Below are positions 6,559 through 11,264 of a stretch of DNA of 11,264 nt, one piece after another. The notes under the pieces are model-generated. The model was not told the DNA's origin. It did not search any database and was given only the letters and a program-made list of their open reading frames with translations. This stretch comes from DATGHS01 sp035307785 (GTDB lineage: Bacteria > Planctomycetota > Planctomycetia > Gemmatales > Gemmataceae). The stretch spans positions 1-11,264 of the forward strand of contig DATGHS010000204.1 of assembly GCA_035307785.1 (NCBI GenBank), given 5' to 3'. The number at the start of each line of letters is the position of its first letter. Positions within the stretch are counted from its first letter, which is position 1. The position numbers and the translations under genes are program-made.

Positions 6559-7953
6559 ATGAAGATCACCATTCATGGCGCTGGTGGGGGCGAGGTTACG
6601 GGTTCGGCCTATTTGTTGCAGACCCGGCATGCAAATGTTCTCGTCGATTGCGGGCTATTTCAGGGCGGGCGCAAGGTCGAGAACTACAACCGCATTCCAA
6701 AGAAGGGCGCATTTCGGGAGCTGAACGCTGTCGTTCTCACCCATGCCCATCTCGATCACACGGGGCGGTTACCGCTCCTGACGCGCAACGGCTACCGGGG
6801 GCCGATTTTCGCCACCCCGGCCACCATGGACTTTGCCGATTTGATCCTGCGCGATTCGGCTCACCTGCAAAAAGCCGACGTGGAGCGGCAAAATCGTCGA
6901 CGGCAGCGAATGGGCCAACCGCTGCTGCAACCGCTTTATGAACAACAAGACGTGGATCGACTGCGCCCGCTCCATCAGAAACTTCCTTACGAGAAACCGA
7001 CCGAAGTGGCCCCCGGCGTCGTCGTGCGCGCGGTCGAGGCAGGGCACATGCTCGGCTCCGTGAGCCTTGAATTGACGGTGGAAGATGGGGGAAAAAAAAA
7101 GATTGTCGTTTTTTCGGGCGACCTCGGCCCGCGCGGCGCTCCCTTGCACCGGGACTACATTCCTTTGCAAAAGGCCGACTTCGTGTTTATGGAATCGACG
7201 TACGGCGACCGCGACCACCGATCACTGCACGAGACCGCCGTCGAAACACGGGAAGTCATCAAGAAGGCAACGGCCACTGGGGCCAAGATTCTGGTGCCGG
7301 TTTTCGCAGTCGGCAGGACGCAGCTTCTTCTCTATCTTTTGGCGGGTGCGTTCCAGCGCGGCACCCTGACACCGTTCCCGATTTTTATCGATAGCCCCAT
7401 GGCTATTGCCGCCACTAAACTTTACGGCAAGCACGTTGAACTGTTCGACGAAGAAGCGCTGGCGATGCAGAAATCGGGCGAACTTCGCGCCCAGTTGGAT
7501 ACGGTGAAATTCAGCCAGACGGCGAACGACTCCCGAGGGCTGAACGATGTCCAGGGACCGTGCATGATCATGGCCGGCGCCGGCATGTGCACCGGCGGGC
7601 GGATCTTGCATCATCTCCGTCACAACCTGGCCCGGCCCGAAACCCAGGTGCTGTTCGTGGGTTATCAAGGACATGGCTCACTGGGCCGTATGATCGTGGA
7701 TGGAAAGAAGACCGTCACCATCTTCGGTGAGAAAATCCCGGTTCGCGCGTCGGTACACACGTTCGGCGGTCTGAGCGGCCATGCCGGTCAAAGCGACCTC
7801 GTGCGCTGGCTGGAATGCATGATGCCGTCTAAGCCGCGCATTTTTCTGACCCACGGCGAAGAACGGGGCCAGGCGCCGCTATCCAAGATCATCAAGGATC
7901 GATTCAGAACCCAGCCGTATTGCCCCGGTCTGGGTGAGACCATTGAAATTTAA
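6559..7953 (+). CDS. Beta-CASP metallo-beta-lactamase-fold RNA hydrolase (YSH1/CPSF73-like)
   Basis: 464-residue cytoplasmic protein with a metallo-beta-lactamase fold and inserted beta-CASP domain, a family of two-zinc nucleases acting mainly on RNA. The start has AGAAGGAG six bases upstream. Motif 2 is HAHLDHTG (His62, His64, Asp66, His67), motif 3 is His163 in EAGHMLGS, and motif 4 is Asp188 in VFSGDLG. beta-CASP motif A is Glu212 in FMESTYGDRDH, motif B is His408 in LSGHAGQSD, and motif C is His432 in FLTHGEE. KILVPVFAVGRTQ and MIMAGAGMCTGGRILHH are further family blocks. All metal ligands are present and the length is typical of the bacterial group (about 450-470). The substrate is unknown; endonuclease or exonuclease roles in RNA turnover are likely. 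An A9 run (7092-7100) codes for lysines in frame. The LOG gene follows 29 bp later. Confidence 0.95.
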   Translation: MKITIHGAGGGEVTGSAYLLQTRHANVLVDCGLFQGGRKVENYNRIPKKGAFRELNAVVLTHAHLDHTGRLPLLTRNGYRGPIFATPATMDFADLILRDSAHLQKADVERQNRRRQRMGQPLLQPLYEQQDVDRLRPLHQKLPYEKPTEVAPGVVVRAVEAGHMLGSVSLELTVEDGGKKKIVVFSGDLGPRGAPLHRDYIPLQKADFVFMESTYGDRDHRSLHETAVETREVIKKATATGAKILVPVFAVGRTQLLLYLLAGAFQRGTLTPFPIFIDSPMAIAATKLYGKHVELFDEEALAMQKSGELRAQLDTVKFSQTANDSRGLNDVQGPCMIMAGAGMCTGGRILHHLRHNLARPETQVLFVGYQGHGSLGRMIVDGKKTVTIFGEKIPVRASVHTFGGLSGHAGQSDLVRWLECMMPSKPRIFLTHGEERGQAPLSKIIKDRFRTQPYCPGLGETIEI

Positions 7954-7969
7954 CTTTTTTTCAAAATGT

Positions 7970-7974
7970 GGAGG
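7970..7974 (+). promoter_or_regulatory. Shine-Dalgarno deciding the LOG gene start
   Basis: GGAGG ends 8 nt before ATG 7983. A GTG at 7968 in the same frame would overlap this site and has none of its own, so the ATG is preferred. Confidence 0.75.
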
Positions 7975-7982
7975 TGTTTTTC

Positions 7983-8708
7983 ATGAGCGGGACGACTTCG
8001 AGCAACAAAGCGGGCATGGTCAGCCTCGCTGATGAAGAATCGGTCAAGCAGATTCTCGTGAACTCCGTCTTCGGACTCTGGGACGTTGTGAACAACCTGA
8101 CGCGCTTGCGCCCGACCAAGAATGAGCGTTACCGGGTGACAATTTTCGGCTCCGCAAGGGCGAAATCGGGCTCGTTTGTGTACGAGGAGGTGAAGCGCGT
8201 GGCGGCGGCTCTGGCCGAAATGGATTGTGATATCATCACCGGCGGCGGACCTGGGCTGATGCAGGCTGCCAACGAGGGCGCTTCGTCCGTCAACGCGCCG
8301 GAGCGGAATCGGTCGGTCGGTATCCGCGTGGATTTGCCTTTTGAACAAGAAGTCAATCCATTTGTCGAACAAGCGTTTGAGCATAAAACATTTTTCACGC
8401 GGTTGCACCAATTTGTGCTGATGTCGGATGCTTACGTGGTTACGCCGGGCGGCATCGGCACCGTGCTGGAGTTGATGCTGATTTGGCAATTGCTGCAAGT
8501 GAAGCATGTGCACGAAACCCCGCTGATTCTGGTCGGCAAGATGTATGCGGAACTGGTCGACTGGGCCAAGAAAAACCTGCTGAAGCCCGAACTTGCCCTG
8601 GCTAGCCCCGAAGATATGACGATTCCAACGTGCGTGAGCACGGCCGATGAAGCGATCGCGCTGCTTCGCAAGCACCATGCGAAATGGAAGCAAGAGAAGC
8701 CCTCGTGA
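7983..8708 (+). CDS. LOG family protein (nucleoside-5'-monophosphate phosphoribohydrolase type)
   Basis: 241-residue cytoplasmic protein of the LOG family, often misnamed lysine decarboxylase. Characterised members cleave nucleoside 5'-monophosphates to base and ribose-5-phosphate, including cytokinin activation and purine nucleotide breakdown. The Rossmann core runs from about residue 55 (RVTIFGSAR). The nucleotide loop is GGGPGLMQAANEG (Gly87-Met93 region). The catalytic pair appears intact: Arg140, eight residues before SDAYVVTP, and Glu163 in the P155-GGIGTVL-E163 motif. The lysine usually next to the arginine is Leu141. It is longer than short plant-type LOGs because of about 45 extra N-terminal residues. 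A role in nucleotide salvage or stress-related nucleotide degradation is plausible; cytokinin production cannot be claimed. It sits 29 bp after the RNA hydrolase with a strong GGAGG, so the two are likely cotranscribed. Confidence 0.9.
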   Translation: MSGTTSSNKAGMVSLADEESVKQILVNSVFGLWDVVNNLTRLRPTKNERYRVTIFGSARAKSGSFVYEEVKRVAAALAEMDCDIITGGGPGLMQAANEGASSVNAPERNRSVGIRVDLPFEQEVNPFVEQAFEHKTFFTRLHQFVLMSDAYVVTPGGIGTVLELMLIWQLLQVKHVHETPLILVGKMYAELVDWAKKNLLKPELALASPEDMTIPTCVSTADEAIALLRKHHAKWKQEKPS

Positions 8709-8781
8709 TCGCAACTCCTGAAGCGACCGATTCGGCCGGCCCGAGGCTGTAACTGCATGAACGCTATCTTGATCGAAGTCG

Positions 8782-9486
8782 ATGCCTGGAAGACGGCCTT
8801 TTTTCTGCGCCAAAAAGCTCGGCAATCGCTTTCAGGAGTCGCCGCCCGGGAAACTGAATGACGCCGTTTTGGCGCTGCTCGGGCTATTGCTTGCCTTTAC
8901 TTTTTCGATGTCAATGTTGAAACATGAACAGCGCCGGCAAATGGTAGTAGCCGACAGCAACGCCATTGGCGAGTTCTATAACACGGCGAGCCAATTGAAA
9001 GAACCGGTTCGCGGGAAACTATGTGCGCTCATTCGCCGGTATGCCGAGCATCAACTGTCGCTCGCGCAGGCTTCGACGAATCGTGCAAGCGTACAGCAGA
9101 ATCTTCTCGAGGCTCGCGAGATGCACCGGCAAATGCGCTCGCTGGTCGGAGAGGCACTGGACAATGAAGCACCCGTGGCGGTCCAGCTCACGACCCTGCT
9201 GAACCAGGTGACCAGCGCTCACGGCGCGCGAATGGCCGCCTACCGCGACCGGCTGCCCTCCAGCGTCGTCTTGATCCTCTGCCTGGCTGCGGTGACGGCG
9301 ATGATTCTGTTGGGATGGCAGCATGGGGCGACGAATGAGCATCGGTCAGGAGCAGTTATTGGGTTTGCGATTCTGGTTAGTTTGGTCCTGTGGTTGACCC
9401 TGGATTTAAACCAGCCGCGCCGCGGCCTGGTCTCGGGCAGCCAGGAGCCGATGCAGCAAGCGCTGGCGGGAATGCAGCCGGATTAG
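8782..9486 (+). CDS. DUF4239 / bestrophin-like membrane protein, N-terminus probably frameshifted
   Basis: 234 residues as readable from ATG 8782. A hydrophobic helix (about 28-46: LNDAVLALLGLLLAFTFSMS) leads into HEQRRQMVVADSNAIGEFY. A long soluble, helical middle part follows, then two more helices (about 161-180 and 189-209) before LNQPRRGL. This order matches the DUF4239 group annotated as bestrophin-like; an ion-channel role is unproven. No ribosome site serves ATG 8782. A better start is ATG 8757, 10 nt after GAGG, in another frame, reading MNAILIEVDAWKTAFF, which resembles the opening of this family. The frame change falls at T8799-8804; loss of one T would join the two. Even then the usual first membrane helix is weak or missing, so a small deletion is an alternative. 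It starts 48-73 bp after the LOG gene. The family call is moderate. Confidence 0.72.
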   Translation: MPGRRPFFCAKKLGNRFQESPPGKLNDAVLALLGLLLAFTFSMSMLKHEQRRQMVVADSNAIGEFYNTASQLKEPVRGKLCALIRRYAEHQLSLAQASTNRASVQQNLLEAREMHRQMRSLVGEALDNEAPVAVQLTTLLNQVTSAHGARMAAYRDRLPSSVVLILCLAAVTAMILLGWQHGATNEHRSGAVIGFAILVSLVLWLTLDLNQPRRGLVSGSQEPMQQALAGMQPD

Positions 9487-9515
9487 CATGAGCCGAGGGT
9501 CGAAAAGCTTCCTTC

Positions 9516-9528
9516 AATTCGGAGAATT
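9516..9528 (+). promoter_or_regulatory. Palindrome containing the glgP ribosome site
   Basis: AATTC (9516-9520) and GAATT (9524-9528) are perfect inverted repeats around GGA. The GGAG ribosome site (9521-9524) for ATG 9531 sits in the turn. The stem is short and A/T-rich, so it may have no effect. It confirms the glgP start by its SD spacing of 6 nt. Confidence 0.4.
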
Positions 9529-9530
9529 CC

Positions 9531-11264
9531 ATGAACAAGACTACGACTTCCAAGAAGCTGAAACCATACGAATGCGGCGGGTTCCGCTTCGGCGATAAGC
9601 CGAACCAGGAGGACTACGAGAAGCATCTAATTTTCGATCACATGGTTTCGGTAGAAGCGGCCAACCAGCGCGAGCGCTTTGAGGCGGTGGCCCGGTCGCT
9701 CCGCGACTTGCTCGCCCAGCGCTGGCTGATGACTCAGGAAACCCACGACCGCGAGAACCCGAAGCGTGTCTATTACTTGTCCATGGAGTTCTTGATCGGG
9801 CGCACGCTCGTGAACAACATCGTGAACCTCGGCGCAGAACAATTCGTCCGTGATAATCTTCAGATCGATCCGCGACAGGACTGGAAGGAAGTCATTGAGA
9901 CCGAGCCGGACGCCGGCCTGGGCAATGGCGGCTTGGGCCGGCTGGCAGCCTGTTTCATCGACTCATTGGCCACACTGCAGATTCCGGCCATGGGCTATGG
10001 CCTTCGCTACGAATATGGCATCTTCCGGCAAACGATTGAGAACGGCTACCAGGTGGAACAACCGGATCACTGGCTGTCGCAGCCCGATCCGTGGGAAGTG
10101 GCCAAGCCACGTGAAGCGGTCCAGGTTCCGCTGAGTTGCTCATTCGAACTGAACAACGGTGTTCTCCGCGCCGTCCCAGGGCATGCCACGCATCTGCTAG
10201 GCATCCCCTATGATCGCCCCGTGGTCGGCTATGGCGGCCGAACCATCAATACGCTGCGGCTCTGGGCCGCGTCGTCGCCGGATTTCTTCGACTTCGGCGA
10301 ATTCAATACCGGTGACTTTGTCGGCGCGATCGTCGAGCGCATCATGGCCGACACGGTAACTCGGGTCCTTTATCCAGACGATTCGACAATGGCCGGCCAG
10401 GCGCTGCGTTTCGTGCAGGAATACTTTCTGGTGTGCTGCTCGCTGGCCGACATGGTGGATCGCTTCCGCCGCACGAACAAGGATTGGCGGCTTCTGCCGG
10501 GAAAAGCGGCTGTACAGCTTAACGACACCCATCCGGCCATGGCCGTGGCCGAACTGATGCGGATTCTGCTCGATGACGCGAAACTCGGCTGGGACGAGGC
10601 GTGGAAGCTCACGGTCGGCACGCTGGCGTACACGAATCACACGCTTCTCCCGGAAGCTCTCGAAAAATGGCCCGTCCGCTTTTTTGAGATGGTCTGCCCA
10701 CGGCTGCTGGAGATCATCTACGAAATCAACCGCCGGTTCCTCGACCAGGTGCAACAGCAATACCCGGGTAATTCCGGGCGCGTGGAGCGGATGAGCATTA
10801 TTGAAGAAAAACCAGTGCGCCAAGTGCGCATGGCCAACCTGGCCATCGTTGGCACGCATAGCACCAACGGCGTGGCGCAAATCCATTCCGATCTGCTGCG
10901 CACGCGCGTGGTCACGGACTTTGCCGAGATGTACCCCCAGCGCTTCAACAACAAGACCAATGGCGTCACGCCGCGGCGCTGGCTTATGATGGCAAATCCG
11001 GATTTGTCTAAACTTATTACCGATGCGATCGGCGACACTTGGGTTCACGACCTTACCCAGCTACGAGCGCTGCTGCCGCTTGCCAACGATAAGAATTTCC
11101 GAGCCCGATTCCGCCAAGCCAAACAGGCCGCGAAGATTCGCTTCGCCGACTGGCTCAGAGCCACCTCCGGCGTGGCGGTCGAACCGAATTCCATATTCGA
11201 CAGCCAGATCAAGCGCATTCACGAATACAAACGGCAACTGCTGAATGCAATCCACGCGGTGGTG
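9531..11264 (+). CDS. glgP: Glycogen phosphorylase (3' end beyond the window)
   Basis: 578 codons, open to the window edge; the family is usually 800-850 residues, so about 250 are missing. This GT35 enzyme uses phosphate to release glucose-1-phosphate from alpha-1,4 glycogen chains. Recognisable blocks in order are KRVYYLSMEFLIGR, EPDAGLGNGGLGRLAACF (Gly129-Arg137), GYGLRYEYGIF, QLNDTHPAMAVAELMR, TNHTLLPEALEKWP, NLAIVGTHSTNGVA and FNNKTNGVTPRRWL. Arg562 and Lys567 in KRIHEYKRQLLN match the phosphate-binding Arg569 and Lys574 of rabbit muscle phosphorylase. The pyridoxal-phosphate lysine would lie past the window end. The short N-terminus lacks the mammalian Ser14 phosphorylation region, as in other bacterial enzymes. 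GGAG at good spacing supports the start. It lies 44 bp after the DUF4239 gene and functionally pairs with glgX. Confidence 0.97.
   Translation, partial: MNKTTTSKKLKPYECGGFRFGDKPNQEDYEKHLIFDHMVSVEAANQRERFEAVARSLRDLLAQRWLMTQETHDRENPKRVYYLSMEFLIGRTLVNNIVNLGAEQFVRDNLQIDPRQDWKEVIETEPDAGLGNGGLGRLAACFIDSLATLQIPAMGYGLRYEYGIFRQTIENGYQVEQPDHWLSQPDPWEVAKPREAVQVPLSCSFELNNGVLRAVPGHATHLLGIPYDRPVVGYGGRTINTLRLWAASSPDFFDFGEFNTGDFVGAIVERIMADTVTRVLYPDDSTMAGQALRFVQEYFLVCCSLADMVDRFRRTNKDWRLLPGKAAVQLNDTHPAMAVAELMRILLDDAKLGWDEAWKLTVGTLAYTNHTLLPEALEKWPVRFFEMVCPRLLEIIYEINRRFLDQVQQQYPGNSGRVERMSIIEEKPVRQVRMANLAIVGTHSTNGVAQIHSDLLRTRVVTDFAEMYPQRFNNKTNGVTPRRWLMMANPDLSKLITDAIGDTWVHDLTQLRALLPLANDKNFRARFRQAKQAAKIRFADWLRATSGVAVEPNSIFDSQIKRIHEYKRQLLNAIHAVV

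Noticed and set aside
7927..7961. Small hairpin GGTCT/AGACC followed by a T7 run after the RNA hydrolase, as a terminator
   Set aside because: The stem is only 5 bp and 13 nt separate it from the T run. The next gene starts 29 bp after the stop with its ribosome site directly behind the T run, so readthrough is more likely.
10197..11048. Long open frame on the minus strand opposite glgP
   Set aside because: It lies wholly antisense to a clearly conserved enzyme, and its Arg/His/Gln-rich translation shows no family resemblance. It is a codon-bias shadow. The same applies to minus-strand frames at 7950-8825, 4051-4767, 2797-3495 and 1464-2009.
1..11264. CRISPR arrays, tRNA or rRNA genes, insertion sequences, integrase sites
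   Set aside because: No regularly spaced repeats, tRNA-like folds, transposase motifs or terminal inverted repeats were seen by reading the sequence.

Overview
All ten genes in this window lie on the + strand and are closely packed. Together they look like one carbon-storage, fermentation and stress neighbourhood of a moderately GC-rich, free-living Gram-negative-type bacterium. The mix of phosphoketolase, SulP, CBS protein, universal stress protein, beta-CASP hydrolase, LOG protein and DUF4239 protein, plus the protein sequence style, resembles planctomycete genomes. That assignment is an inference; no rRNA or other phylogenetic marker is present. No mobile element, CRISPR array, tRNA or rRNA was seen.

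Layout: (1) 1-246, the C-terminal end of a phosphoketolase (Xfp), followed by a small hairpin. (2) 351-2929, a SulP/STAS anion transporter and, 2 bp behind it, a CBS-domain protein whose C-terminal part carries a HEPN-like R-x4-H motif. (3) 2995-5055, a GlgX-type glycogen debranching enzyme with a strong Shine-Dalgarno sequence and a GTG start. (4) 5056-5328, the only sizeable gene-free stretch. It holds an excellent sigma-54 (-24/-12) promoter match, a long dyad 50-90 bp upstream of it, and a hairpin at the predicted transcript start. (5) 5329-9486, a universal stress protein whose frame is broken by one base, a beta-class carbonic anhydrase, a beta-CASP metallo-beta-lactamase-fold RNA hydrolase, a LOG-family phosphoribohydrolase, and a DUF4239 (bestrophin-like) membrane protein whose N-terminus also looks frameshifted. 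(6) 9531 to the window end, the first 578 codons of glycogen phosphorylase.

How the genes could work together (inference): GlgX and GlgP release glucose-1-phosphate from glycogen without spending ATP. Once converted to fructose-6-phosphate, it is a substrate of phosphoketolase, which makes acetyl-phosphate and hence ATP through acetate kinase. The stress protein, the RNA hydrolase, the CBS-HEPN protein and the sigma-54 promoter would suit a programme for energy limitation or low oxygen. SulP and carbonic anhydrase may serve bicarbonate handling. The least ordinary items are the CBS-HEPN fusion encoded directly after a SulP transporter, and the sigma-54 promoter with its upstream dyad. Two apparent +1 frameshifts at T runs could be true gene decay or assembly errors.
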